Below, piece after piece: positions 24,409-36,675 of a stretch of DNA of 64,000 bases. Made by a program: the position numbers and the translations under genes. How positions within the stretch are numbered: position 1 is the first letter of the stretch; the number at the start of each line of letters is the position of its first letter. Under the pieces are notes generated by a model, which made no database searches, was not told the DNA's origin, and saw nothing but the letters and a program-made list of their open reading frames with translations. Source of the DNA: Diprion similis (Eukaryota; Arthropoda; Insecta; Hymenoptera; Diprionidae); the NCBI RefSeq assembly GCF_021155765.1, contig NC_060113.1:1912501-1976500 (forward strand), in the 5' to 3' direction.

Positions 24409-27400
24409 CTACTCATCCTTCTTGTTCAAAACCTGAAAAAACGCCTCAATCGGAAGCGTCGGCTCGTCGGTAGCGATGGCGAATTGCGGACTGATGACTC
24501 TGCTCTCGGTCGCCGGCGACACCGCTTTGAATCTCCCGGGCTCGTAAAGCTCGGAAGCCGAGCTCGTTAGGTTGGCAATGCGTTGCGATATGAAGGCGTC
24601 CTCGGCGTCGCGGTTGGCCTGAGTGGACGTTGGAACGGTGGAACCCGGTTCGTTTTCAGCGTCGGACTGTTCCACCTCCTCCTGCATCCTCCTGGTCGGT
24701 GTGGGATCGGTGACCTCCACCTCCTCCTCCTCCTCCTCCTCCTCCTCCTCCTCCTTCATCATAACCTCGTTGATCGCCGCTTCTTGCGGCTGTCTCGTGG
24801 TGGTCATAGATGCGTAGAAACTCGTCTCCTCGGCGGTCATTTCCGTCGTCTCTTCCGGCTGATTCCTGACCCCAAATGTCGGTCTAGCTCGCCGAATCGC
24901 CGAGGAGTAGATGTTCTCCGGTCTCGTCGTGCTCTGCCGACTATCTTCGAGTCCAGACTTACCGGAGTTCAAGCTGCCGCTGATCCTGCTGCGGTAGAGA
25001 CTCGTGTTGAGCTTCCGCTTCGGCGTGAACCGATTCGTTCGCTCTGTAATGCTTGTTGGCTCTTCGTCAACGGCTTCGGGGCTCGACGTGGGTGACGTCG
25101 AGGTCGTTGACTTGTAGCCGACCCTGGAGGTGTACTTGTTGTGTCGACTAGTCGACTCCAGATCCGATCTCTCCGTAGTGACTCGGCGTCTCCCGATCGT
25201 GGCTTCTGTCGTCGAAAGCTGAGACAGTTTGTTCTTGTAATCGAGCCTGCTCCTGTAGTCCTTGATACTGAAACGCGGCCGCGTTGCATTTCCGTACTTG
25301 AGTGGTCTGATCCTGTGCGACTGCCTGGTGGTTGAGGTCAATTCCGTAGTGGTGGAGGGAGCCTCAGTCGTGGTTGTGGTCGTAGTGGTGGTCGTTGTTG
25401 TGGTGGTGGTCACCGGCTCTTCAACAACGTCTTCAGAAGTGGTAGCAGGCTCTACGTGGTTCTCTGCAGCCGGCTTCTGGAAGAGTTTCTCGATCGGAAC
25501 GATGGTCTCGATCTCGTCTTGCGTCTGGGTGACTTCCTCGGTGGTCGCGAAGGCCTCGGTAGAGAATTCGAACACCTGACCGACGTCCTCCGTGGCTCCC
25601 TCTTCCATGTCCTGGGTACCAACGACGCGAGAAGGTAGCGAGGAGGTGTCTATCTCCTGCGAGTCCTTCTTCTTGAAGCTTTCAGGATAGTTTTCCCACT
25701 CCGTCGTGTCCTTGTAGATGATCCTCGTCGGACGCACTATCTCCGTCACTACCTCAGCCTCGAACGGCTCTCCAGGATTCACTCTCTGCCTGTGACCAGT
25801 TGGTCGTCTTCTAATGAAGTGCCGCTCGGTCACGGCTTCCTCGGTCGTCGTCGTCGTCGTCTGGCTCGGCCTTACTCTTCTCCGCTTCGAATACTCAGTT
25901 TCGAATGTCTGGTGCTTTGAAGGTTCCGACTCCTGGACGTAACTCGCAGAGACCTCCTCCTGCGGTGGCGTCGGCATTGTCGTCGTCACGGGGCGTCGTC
26001 TTCTCAGAGTTTGTCCAGGACGCCGAATCCTTGGTCGCAGGGTGACTGCCGTCTGGGTTGTGGCCACTTGCGGTTCCGCGGTTGACTGGACCGATGACTG
26101 CTGTGTTCCTGTTCCAACGGCCTCTTGAAGGGACGCTTCGGTCGCCTGAGCAACGTAAGTTGCCGGTGTCGACGGTCTGCGTCTCCTAGTCGATGATCCT
26201 CGCTGTGGGAACTTTGGCCTGTAGGGTCTTACCTCCGGCTCGACCTGGGTCTGAGGTTGGTCAGGTTCTGAGGTGGCCTCGAAGGTCTCCTTGGACTGTT
26301 GGCTTACCTCTTGGAACGGGACTTGGTCCTGAGTCGATACCGGTCGGTTGTAGGCTTCCTGTTCAAGGTTGAACTGCTGCTCCTGAATCCTCTTCTGCTC
26401 CTCGAGCTGCGCCTGCTTCTCGAGTTCAAACTGCTCTCTGGATCGTTCCCGCTCCTGCTGCTGTTTCCGTAGCTCAATCTGCTCCTGGATCTCTTGTCGT
26501 TCGCGTTCCTCCTGTCGACGTTGTTCCTCTTCAGCGAGCTTCTTCCTCTCTGCCTCCTTTTCCTGCTCTTCAATTTGCAGCCGGATCTCCTCCTCCCGCT
26601 TCCTCGCCGCAGCCTCTTCAGCTTCCTGCTTTCGCTGTCGCTGGATCTCCGCCTCCTGGAACCGTTGTCTATCTTGCTGTACCAGCTGCTGCTGAAGCAG
26701 GAACTGCTGCTCGTTGAAATGCTTCAGCGAAATGCTTTCCGGAGTCTCGTAGTCCGGTTCAGAAGACGTCGTCTGCGGAAGCTGGCCTGAAGTCACCGGG
26801 TTTTCAAACTGCGTCTGGATGCTCGGACGGATGAAGACGACCTGATCCGGTTCGGACTGCAACCCGAACACGGAACTGGGCCTCACGGTTTCGGGCCTGA
26901 ACTTAGCCGGTGGATTCTTCCTTGGTAACACCTCGTTTATCTCCGTTGTGAACTTGGACTTCTGCTGCGGCCAAGAAGCCACAGGCCTCGGTTGTTCACC
27001 TTGGATAAAGTACGTGCCGGGCTGAAGTCCTTGGGACAGTCCCTGAGCCTTGATGAGTGACTCCTGAGGACTGCTGTTCGCATCAAACTGCTTGAAATGC
27101 TCGTTCCTGAGGCCAGACTGCTGCGACCCGGCGAACTTGTTCGAGTCAACAATCTTCGGCGGCATCGTCGATGAAAAGAGGTTCGGTGGTACCAGATTAT
27201 CGTACGGAAGCGAGGGCCGGAAGTTGTTCCCAAATATCGACGAGGGGGTTACGTAACTGATCTCGTGGCTCTCGTGCACCAGAAAGGATGGATCCCTTTC
27301 GTAGCTGCTCTTGAAGGGTGGAGGATGGTCAACCTGACTGAAGAAGTTCCCGTTGCCACCGGTCAGGATCTGCCCACTATGTGGCTGCGCGTGGAACCGG

Positions 27401-28796
27401 CCAAAACCGGCTTCGGAGTTCTTGTTCTCCACGCCGAAGCCGTGTGGACTTTCAAGTCCTGGAGGCTGGAGGTACGATTTAGTGTTTGAGGCCTTTTGGG
27501 CTTCGAACTGTCGCTGGGGGTGGACGTTCTGCTGCACGCCAAATCCTGAGGCCAAACCGCTGACGAGGAACGGTCGGCTCTTCGGAAAGCCGGGTGAATG
27601 GGTCGTCGACGTTGCAGTGAATCCTGAACCCTTAGAGAAGAACGGCGAGTTGTTTGTATCCTGGTGAACCTGCGAGACGAACGTGGGCTGACGCACGAAG
27701 GCCTCGTTATCCCGGAGGATGGCCTTCCGGTGTGGGTCCTGCACTTCGAAACGATAGGCGTCCCTCGGCGGTGGGACCAGGAACGAGTAGTGCGTCGTTC
27801 CCGAGGTCGAGTGTCCATTGTGCTCCTTCGGCTTCGTTCTCGCCTTCGTAGCTGCGTGGCCAAAGACGCTGAAGCTTCCCAGGATGCTGGGAGGACTGTA
27901 GTCCTGTACGTTCAGGCCATTCGCTTGCTGCTTGTGCTTGTCTAACGAAGACGACGAGGACTGCGGATGATCCTGAAGCTTTCCTGCCACCGGACGATGC
28001 GCCGAGTTTCTTTCCAGTCCGCTCGATGGTGAAACGTTTGTTCCTACGTTATCGTATCCCGTTAATGGACGCCATCCGTTTGCGATCATCGAAGACCGCG
28101 TTGGGGACTGGAATTTTAACAACAATTAAGTCATTTTGGCTACGCACCTTCACGACTTCTCTATGGACTATAATTTGCTCCATTTTCAACACTATCAGTC
28201 TATCACTTTGAGTGAATACGTCAACGAATTAGTGCTTAAGAAGTGTCACCAAGTGAAATGAGAAACTGTGCAAAACTAACTGTGTACTGCACATATAATT
28301 TTTTGGACTTTTTTTTCATGTGCTGGTTTCCGGTTTGACTACAAAATTTTTTACATCTATTAGCCTACATCGACCAGTGATTGTCGATTTCAACACCACC
28401 ATATCTTACGGTGTACCAGCGATTATATCGGTACTTACAAGCTGGACATCGGATCGATCGATCGGTACTGTGATCGCTTGGATAGCGCTCCATGTCGTCA
28501 ATGCACCTGAAAACCGATCAAATATTTATGGCATTTGTTATTTACTTTGTATACTTGAATCGCCATCGAATCTATTCGAAGGTTCAGGACTGAATGGAAT
28601 GTCAATTCATTTACAGATACCGAATTAATCTTTACTTTTTACTTTTCGAATTTGCACTCAATTAAGAACTCCGCCATTACCTTAGAGACTTTATCAAAAA
28701 TTTCGAATGGACTGAAGCTACTTTCGAATAAATTCAACGGTTAGAAATCATTGAATCATATATCAACTCACCAAAGAAAATTCGTGCGAGAAACAT
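24409..28796 (-). CDS. large secreted low-complexity mucin-like protein
   Basis: Three minus-strand exons in phase: 28772-28796, 28439-28506, 24409-28107, giving about 1263 residues. The first two tiny exons supply a clear signal peptide (MFLARIFFGALTTWSAIQA, cleavage near residue 19). The large exon's open frame begins upstream of its acceptor with a TTG, so its own first codon is not the start. In order the mature protein has a Gln/Ser/Pro/Phe-rich N-terminal third, a Glu/Gln/Arg-rich coiled-coil-like stretch (about 488-615), a Thr/Arg/Pro-rich region with RRRRP-type basic clusters, a poly-Thr tract (coding 25352-25410), a more conserved-looking basic segment with RFSIKDYRSRLDYKNKL (near 978), a poly-Glu tract (24718-24755), and the end NKKDE. 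The Thr tracts suggest O-glycosylation. It is probably an extracellular matrix or cuticle-associated protein, but I do not recognise a named family. A 5' UTR acceptor at 28831 points to a further noncoding exon upstream. Confidence 0.8.
24718..24755 (-). repeat. GAG repeat coding poly-Glu
   Basis: Near-perfect TCC repeat on the plus strand, read as poly-glutamate in the mucin-like protein; a likely length-variable site. Confidence 0.85.
25352..25410 (-). repeat. ACN repeat coding poly-Thr
   Basis: Mixed ACC/ACT/ACA codons on the minus strand give about 14 consecutive threonines, flanked by further Thr-rich sequence, in the mucin-like protein. Confidence 0.85.
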
Positions 28797-28830
28797 CCTG
28801 AAGTGTCACGGAAACATTTACAGCTCAGTC
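28797..28830 (-). other. 5' UTR part of the mucin-like gene's first coding exon
   Basis: A good minus-strand acceptor (ATGTTTTGCAG) ends at 28831, so the exon carrying the start codon probably begins at 28830 and is preceded by a noncoding exon. Strong minus-strand donors at about 33103 and 33231 are candidates for that upstream exon, but nothing ties them to this gene. Confidence 0.4.
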
Positions 28831-30067
28831 CTGCAAAACATTATAAAAAACGAAGCGAGGTATGAGTGAAAATTTCTACAGAACACAGTATACATATCCT
28901 ATTCATCGGATATAATAATTGATTGAACAACCAATTCAACCAAGTGACTGCACGCTTCAGTTATTTAAATTCAGGTTGATACAGTGATACATGCGTCTAT
29001 ACGATTATTCGTATCGTCCATAAATAATAATAAAAATAGTAATAATAACAGTAATAACAGCTAGAGGATTAATAATTTAACCACTGAGCCGAGTGAGCAC
29101 GAAGCCGATATCTATTGGACAGGATCAGAAAATTGATTACCACGCTATTGTCCATGGGTTGAAAAATGGTGAAAATAAAATTGAAAATAAAAAAGAGAAA
29201 TAAATAATGAAGCTGCATTCAGCGGAATTTCTCTACCTCAATTGAACGCATCGATACTCCGGCTAAATATTTGTCAGGTATTAATCAATTATCGACAATC
29301 ATCACCGTGTTTCACAGATTTATTTTATCTTCGAATCGGATCAGTGGAGCTCAATTTAGTCGGACAAAGATGTTTATTTACAATGCGGGTAAGACTGGTT
29401 TAACAAGCTTGCGATCTCGATCCGGTTTAGCTCTGTTTTTGCGGCTGTATTTTGGAGATCTTTAATCTTGGCGCAGCAGATCGACTCATCGCTCTGGAGA
29501 ATCTAGAACTCTTGTTGGCCTTGATCTCGATCCTTTTTACTTGAAATTTATCAGCTTTAATGCACTTCTTATAGTCTTGCGAGATACTCGAGGGAATTTT
29601 AAATTCTATTACATTTCTTGATCGTTTTATACGCTTTCATCTGCATTGTCATTAGAGAATTTTCGCCAAATTAGATTCATCGTTATTCATTTATTCGGTA
29701 AACTTTGCCAAGTAAATTTTTATTCATGATATCAGAATCGTCGGGAATTTAAACCGAGTAATACAAAGACGTTTTTCTCTTTGAATTAGCTTTACACGAG
29801 CTTTCACATGACGTGCTCAATTTTATATCTTTTTTTATTTATAAAAGTGGCACAGTTTTCACCGCCTAAAGTTTTTTTCACGGATGGAAATCGGTTTTGA
29901 TGAAACTTTTCTTTTGTTGTTGACTATGCTCATAAATGCCTCGCGTGATCTTCAGGATCCAAAATTAAACAACTTATATTATTCGGGGGAATGTAAATTT
30001 TTTCATCTTCACATTTCGTCATTCTTTTAAGAACGACAATCGTTAAAGAACATTGAAAATTTGTGCA
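28831..30067. other. upstream region of the mucin-like gene, no exon seen
   Basis: AT-rich sequence, probably intron or promoter of the minus-strand gene. No recognisable coding content on either strand. Confidence 0.35.
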
Positions 30068-30715
30068 TTAAGGGGCACATCTGAGTAGATGGTTAGAAAG
30101 TAGTCGAGTTTTGAGAATTTTTGTCCAAAAAACTATTCATTCGATTCCATCCTTTTTTTTTTTTGTTTTTTTAAAGTTTATACATTCAGATATGTTCAGT
30201 AATTTTTTCATAAAAATTTATCCACTCGTGGCTTTGTTACACTGGTCGGTGTAAAATATGTTTTTTAATAAAAGATTCCAACGAGCTTTTGAATTATAAT
30301 ATATTAAACCGTTCGCTGCGTACGGTTTTTAATTTTTTTTTATTTTTGACGAAACGGTGAACGTTTCGATTTTAACATTCGTTTTCCGGCTTGAATTTAA
30401 CACCGTTTTTCGACCGTAAAAATTAAATAATTGAATAAAAAAAAAAAAAACTTATAAGCAATGAATGAGACAAAGTGTACAAAAACATTGTGTCCAAATT
30501 TGGTAAAAATTGAAAGAAATATCCTCGGCACGTACTCGGAATCGTAGTTTCGAGATAATCGAGTTCAAAGTTCGGCGAATCGGTTGCAATTTCTACGATT
30601 CTTCGGATTTAATCTGGCAATTTACACACGATACTCTTCATAGTTCAAACTTTGAGAAACGCGAATAATAAGAAAATCGAATTTTTAAATATTATACTCG
30701 GATGTGTCTCCTTAA
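30068..30715. mobile_element. non-autonomous DNA element with TTAA ends
   Basis: The left end reads TTAA then GGGGCACATCTGAGTA. The right end, reverse-complemented, reads TTAA then GGAGACACATCCGAGTA. The similar inverted ends and TTAA on both sides are the pattern of piggyBac-type elements, which duplicate TTAA. The 648-base interior is AT-rich with no transposase frame, so this would be a MITE. No second copy is seen in the window. Confidence 0.55.
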
Positions 30716-32413
30716 GAAAACGCAGCCTTCAAAGCACGCATTCTTGTCCTTAATTCTTAATTAAAAAAGGCCTCGTGCTTATAACCACGTGGTAATTCAT
30801 CTCCTTCACAGTCTGCTGGATGCACACAACGCCTGGAAAATTATTGTGATAATAAGCCACGTCGATTCACCTTGACTGCGTTAATTATTAAGAAATTGAA
30901 AAGCTGGGGCTAATAATCGGAGGTAAACTAATCGCCTCGAAATGTGTGAGAAAAATGAATAAAAATTAGAAATAAAACGTTCCTCGAGAACAGAAAAATA
31001 ATTCAGATTCTAACCGGACAAAACATGCAATTTTATAATTTCCTTAATCTGTTCCACGAATGTGTATAAGCAGCGAAATTGCATTCATCCCAGTTTCATA
31101 GAATAAAAGATTATACAGGTACTTGTGATTTTAGAAAATATCTGCGTTTATGGTTTGTAAAAAAAAAAAAAAGAAGAAGATAAGTAAAAAAAGAAAAATT
31201 ACGCAGGCTTGTATTTCACGGAGTATCCGACCAGTACAGCGTATAAAATACCAAAGTAGAGAAGAATATAAGTACGGTCAAGCTCTGATTGCTCCCGACA
31301 ATCTTCGCCTTTCGCTTTCCTAATCCAGCACGCGACGCGATTCGGTCAATGCTAATTGGCAATTAATTTTTATCGACCGCTACGGTTTATCTACGCGAAT
31401 AAACAGTTGCATCAAAAATTATACCAAAGATGTTTCTGTTCGTGTAAAATTTTTAGTGAAATTATCAGTAACAATTATTACTGCGTTTATTAACTTCTTC
31501 ATCTTTCGTTTGATACAAGTGATCGATGTTTCTTGATTCTTTGCCCCTGAACTTGAAATCCTGATCACAAATCGAGGCGCGATTTTACGATTCAGAGTTG
31601 CGAAATTTTCTTTGACTAAATCGACTGCGTTCTAATAGATATAATGATTGAAATTCCGTATGCAAGGTGGAACGATTTAATAAACCGAAGAATTCTCTCT
31701 CGCAATAATATGTTATATATTGTACACTTTGCAATGCTACGTTAAACCCAATTGAACGATTTAAAATATAGCAATTTTTACTTTAAACTGTTTCTCAATT
31801 GGTGTAATTTAAGAATTTATTCTTTCCTTATTTTTTCTACATTTCAATTCGTTTATTCGTTCGTATTATTCTCCTTTCGTTTGTAAAATTTACGCACATC
31901 TGCCTGAATTTCAGAGAAAAGTTGTTCGGCCGTCTGATTTGTTTTTCCCGCTGGTATAAAAAAAAATTAACGTTCAATTCCACGCAAAGTTTATATAATA
32001 TTACACATTCTGCAGCAGCGAAGCAGTTATAACTTCGAGAGTGAAATATTTTTTGTACCGAATAAAGAGGAGCCGCGAGTTATTCGTGAAAACGCAAAAA
32101 GCGTGTGTAAAAATTCCGTGGAATTTCAGCGAATCCCTTAATTTGCGGAGTGACGCGTACGTAATGCGAATAATAGAATGAAATTTTACGTAACAAGGAT
32201 TGCGCAATATATTCGTGTGTGCTGTTCGCAGGACTTTCTTCGCTCTCACGCACATCCGTGATAGAATATTATCTCCATGTACTACGGTGTATAATTTTTT
32301 TTTCATAAATTTGCCAGTATAATTGAGACGAGGGTTGTTCTCTTTCTGCCATTGTAATCGACGTATTACGTACAAGTATTGCCTCGGCATAAGAAGTGGA
32401 TTTTTTTTAAAAC
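30716..32413. other. intergenic, no gene seen
   Basis: AT-rich sequence without a supported exon, RNA gene or repeat. Confidence 0.35.
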
Positions 32414-32713
32414 GAGGGTGAGGAAAAAAGTGGGCCCCTTAAGAAAATTATGCCTAAAATCAGAATAAAATGTTTACTTTTCATACAAACTTTACTGACG
32501 AGTTGAGAGTAAAACGCTACTTCAAACCTTTCGCGTTACGAGCTGTGCAATTACTCGAGTTAATGATTTCCGAATAATTCATATTCAATAAAAAGTTGAG
32601 GTGATTAATTTTATCCCTTGTTATTTAAAAAATTTCTGGAGGCCCACTTTGCCCCCAAATTTTTTAAGAAATCAAGAATTTTAAGGATCCCACTTTGCCC
32701 CACCCTCCCCTAT
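32414..32713 (-). mobile_element. MITE copy 1 (GTGGGGCAAAGTGGG ends), inverted relative to copy 2
   Basis: About 300 bases ending in CCACTTTGCCCCACCCTCCCC. The left end begins GAGGGTGAGGAAAAAAGTGGGCC, a diverged inverse of the right end. Its left part matches the reverse complement of the right part of the element at 34669-35043, and its right part matches that element's left part. It is shorter and lacks part of the interior. Confidence 0.75.
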
Positions 32714-33742
32714 TGCGGGTACTTTGAGATAAAAAATTCGTTTTCAATAATCATACGTTTGAAAAATTTTTTATGGTCTATTAGTTACAGTGTCGACAGA
32801 ATTTGCTGGATATGAAGATAAAGGGACAAAAAATGACAAATAAAACTAATCGAATGACAATTACTTTCACGATTGCGTATAAATTTTATATATATCACGT
32901 AGTTATATGTAGGCATAGTGTAAAAGGAACTCAGCTGAAAGAAAAAGCCCGACTGACGCGGACTCATCACGGATTTGAAATCGAATCGACATCAATTTCG
33001 TGCTATACGTTCTATATATTGTCAATTGAAATGCGCGGTATGGACGATCGAGTGCTGCAGATAGAATTAGTGATTTAGAAATCGGGGACATACTTACTAT
33101 CTCGTGCAATTAACAACCGCGGTGCGATTCAAGGCTTGAATACACGGATCGAAAATTTCATAACCTAGAGTATAAACGTACGAATCATACGTTGAATGAT
33201 AATAGTCGGTTATAAAAAACAAAGTACTTACGAACACGTTAAACGCATTCATCGAAAGTTAATAATTACTTTCAGAATATCGAATTTCGCATTTAAGTAT
33301 AATAAATTTATCCCAAAATCGCGTTTTTTTCACTCTGTATTTATCTTATTCTGCGTGTCGGCGTTTTTTCTTTTTGTTATTTTATTTTTTTTTTTTGCTC
33401 TTCTTTTCCCCTCAGGATATATAAATATGAATTTTGTATAATTGTATAATTGATCGTTACGGTGGATTTAGATTATTTTATTGCAATCCTTGATATATCG
33501 AATTTCGCGATGAACGAAAACTAGAAAAGAATGAAAAAGAAAAAAAATAAATAAATAAATTATACCGTGAGTGTATAAAATTTTAAACCGATGATTTTGT
33601 ATTGCACACCTTTTATCCACGCTTATGATGCCGTGTTATTAATAATGCACGCCTTGACTGAACGCAATTAAAAGCGTGCACGTTATTCGCGTTCGCGTAT
33701 TTGGCAATAACCGCTCGTTAGATTATTCTCTCACGGTGCGAA

Positions 33743-33768
33743 TCTATCTATCTATCTATCTATCTATA
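33743..33768. repeat. CTAT tetranucleotide microsatellite
   Basis: Six to seven CTAT units. Confidence 0.9.
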
Positions 33769-34126
33769 TTATACATCAGATATGTTCTTGAGGTTTTTTT
33801 TTTTCTATTGCATCGAGAATTCGAACAAGATAGAGTGAATTAAAAATTACAACACTTGTTCCATTCTTCGATGCATCGGCTTCTCTTTTAAATCCATTCT
33901 AAATTTTTTAAAAGAATTTAAAAAACGAATAAAAGAATACGGTCTGTTTAAATTATTTGCATCCACTTAATCGCAAAATTAATATTTCTTTATATATAAT
34001 TATAAGGCAATACTTTCGATTTTTTTCTCTGATGGAAATCGCCGATTAAACAGCGATATGCAAGCGTGCGATGTGATTTGCAGTAATTTAACAAGCCAGG
34101 AATTTACTAATTGGACACAATTATAT

Positions 34127-34130
<4 letters not shown>

Positions 34131-34157
<27 letters not shown>
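34131..34157. repeat. AT microsatellite
   Basis: Uninterrupted AT repeat. Confidence 0.9.
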
Positions 34158-34164
<7 letters not shown>

Positions 34165-34668
34165 TGTTTACAATTATAAATGTTTACTTTTTATGCGGAG
34201 CGTGCAGAAGCCGCGGTGCTTCGTGGCATATGAAATCGCTAATAAAGGGAAAGTAAAGGAATTAGTCTTAGGTTTAACTAGGCTGTAATGAGGGTGGGGT
34301 TAATTGCTCGCGACGCGTCTTGCCATGCCCGCTGAGTTTTATATTAAATACCTCAGCGAAACTGACTCGTGTCCATTATTTACCTCGATTTTACTTATTC
34401 AATTATTTATTTATTCAGTCATTCGCTTTTTCATCACACCCGTCTGTTACACGCCCCTAAAATACGCTCTACGACCCTCGTCTGGCATAATTTAGGCCCC
34501 AATTTTACCCATCAGAGTTAAGGGTGATGAACTGGATTTTTTAATCGAGAAAATCGCGCGTTTCTGCACTTTGATGATTATAATTTACTGTTATTTCACC
34601 GTAAGATTGGAAAGAAGGAAAGAATCGTGTTTTAACTGATTTCAAGGTATTTTAGACACACTGTATTA

Positions 34669-35043
34669 TTAGGGAAGGGTGGGGCAAAGTGGGCACCCTA
34701 AAATTTTTGATTTCTTAAAAAATTTGGGGGCAAAGTGGGTTTCCAGAATTTTTTTAAATAACAAGGGATAAAATTAATCACCTCGACTTTTTATTGAATA
34801 TAAATTATTCGGAAATCATTAACTCGAGTAATTGCACAGCTCGTAACGCGAAAGGTTTGAAGTTGCGTTTTACTCTTAACTCGTCAAAGTGAAATAATTT
34901 TCTGAACTTAAATTTATGATTACTTTTCACTCGAGAAAGCTGGATAATAATTAAACATAATTGTTCGTATGAAAAGTAAACATTTTATTCTGATCTTAGG
35001 CATTATTTTCTTAAGATGCCCACTTTGCCCCACCATCCCCTAA
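34669..35043 (+). mobile_element. MITE copy 2 with terminal inverted repeats
   Basis: The left end TTAGGGAAGGGTGGGGCAAA and right end (reverse complement) TTAGGGGATGGTGGGGCAAA match over about 27 bases, continuing AGTGGGCA on both sides. The interior of about 320 bases is noncoding and is shared in inverted orientation with 32414-32713. Two copies 2 kb apart with similar ends support a transposon origin. Confidence 0.82.
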
Positions 35044-35697
35044 ACAAAAATTAATATCTCCGCTGATTTTCTTCCCTTAAAAATTTTCAATCTTCGAGGC
35101 ATAAAAGTGTAGATTTTCGTTTTCAGATTCTCCAAGGCAAATTCCTGCCGAGACTATCTCCGATCTTTTTCTCTCGGTACATCGAACCTTGCAATTACGT
35201 ACCTGCATCTTCGTTATCGCGTTGTGCATGCGGTTATTTCACTCGAGTTACACGTGTAATGCGACTTGAGCAACATCTCGGGGTTTTCGCGTTACGTCAT
35301 ATTCCTCGTGTCGCAACGTCTGTCTAATCTTTCGGTCTATCCGCTTGTCAATGCGTATTTGGGCTAATTAGCAAAGGTGCGAGCAATTAAATCCACACAG
35401 AGGCACGCCGCGGTTGATTAAAATCTGAGATTCATATCCCTGGGAATTGGGATCTGAATTAGAATTAAATGAAAAACAAACACCTTAGAAATTAAATAAT
35501 ACGTCGTTGTTCTAACTCCGGAATCAATAAGCCTGATTCGAATTTAATTTTTCACGAAAAATACGAGCCAAAATAATCACCGATCAACATTGGTTGTTTA
35601 TGAAAATTAAATAAAATGAGAATCACGATTGGATATAATTTATTTTTTACAATAATTAAACAAGTCTACGTCCTTCGTCGATGGTTCATGATATATA
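35044..35697. other. intergenic between MITEs
   Basis: AT-rich sequence with nothing recognisable. Confidence 0.35.
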
Positions 35698-36318
35698 TTA
35701 GGGTGGTGCAAAAAAAACCGACTATTTTTTTTTTTTTTTTGAGTCTCGTGTGACAAAATGTTAGTTTTTGATGTTTTAAGAGCCCACTCCAAAGGACAGT
35801 TCAAAAAAAAATTTTTAAGAGGTCGCTCCACATTTTTTAAAACGTCAGAAATCGTCAGAAATCGATTTTTTTTCCTTTTGATTTTTTTTCTCGTTACGGT
35901 ATAATTTTATAGACAAAAAAAAAATAAGTTTCCGAAAGTTTCAGTTCAAAATTTGAATTTTGAAAGGTCACTCATAATTTTTTTTCCATTTTTTAGTGCA
36001 TTTCTTTAGATCTTTTCGATCGACCTTTTTATATTCATATTAAAATTTCATAAATTATTTTTCTTCAATTTAGTAAGAAAGAATCAATAACAATACACCA
36101 CGACATGAATTAAAAATCAAACAAAATACTGAAAATATAATTTTTTTTAATTTAATTTTTTGACGATTTTTGACATTTTAAAAAATTTGGAGCGACCTCT
36201 TAAAATTTTTTTTTTGAATTGTCCTTTGGAGTGGGATCTTAAGAAATCAAAAACTAACATTTTGTCACACGAGACTCGGTTAAAAAAAAAATAGTCGGTT
36301 TTTTTTGCGCCACCCTAA
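35698..36318. mobile_element. palindromic MITE with long terminal inverted repeats
   Basis: A 621-base element bounded by TTAGGGTGGTGCAAAAAAAA and its near inverse, flanked on both sides by ATATAT. The arms match for roughly 170-180 bases, including GAGTCTCGTGTGACAAAATG, AGCGACCTCTTAA and GTCCTTTGGAGTGGG. The middle is AT-rich and noncoding. It is a foldback-type element without a transposase. Confidence 0.88.
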
Positions 36319-36675
36319 TATATATAATGTAAACATTATAGTGAAGGGGAAATATTAATTTCGGTTGTATAATTTACACGACGGGTATACACGTGCTGTG
36401 AAATTGGCAATATAAATCAGGCACTTTTGCATGATAATTAACCTCACGTGGTTGCATTAATTACATAAATTTCAGGGTAAAGGAAAGCGTTTGTTTTTCG
36501 ACAGATATTTCCGTGACCCGTATTTTTTATACCCTGCATATTGCAGGAGGTAATAATTTTCCAATCAAATTGCGAACGATATTCCCAAGCGACTTTGCGT
36601 TATAATTCACGTGACGTAGACACACGCCTATAACTCGTGAATAAATTTGTTCCGCACCCATTCCTCGATATACTC
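36319..36675. other. intergenic, no gene seen
   Basis: AT-rich flank between the palindromic element and the candidate promoter. Confidence 0.3.

Larger units (their letters stand above)
32714..34668. other. intergenic between the two MITE copies
   Basis: No gene seen. It holds a CTAT microsatellite (33743-33768), an AT microsatellite (34131-34157), and good minus-strand splice donors (GTAAGTA) at about 33103 and 33231 that could belong to a noncoding 5' exon. Confidence 0.35.

Noticed and set aside
24409-24420. C-terminal KDE as an ER-retention signal of the mucin-like protein
   Set aside because: The retention motif needs a final Leu; the sequence ends KKDE and then stop, so this is not a KDEL-type signal.
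24583-25095. Leu- and Val-rich plus-strand open frames opposite the mucin-like gene (24583-25579)
   Set aside because: Poly-Leu and poly-Val come from the complement of the poly-Glu and poly-Thr codons; no independent signal.
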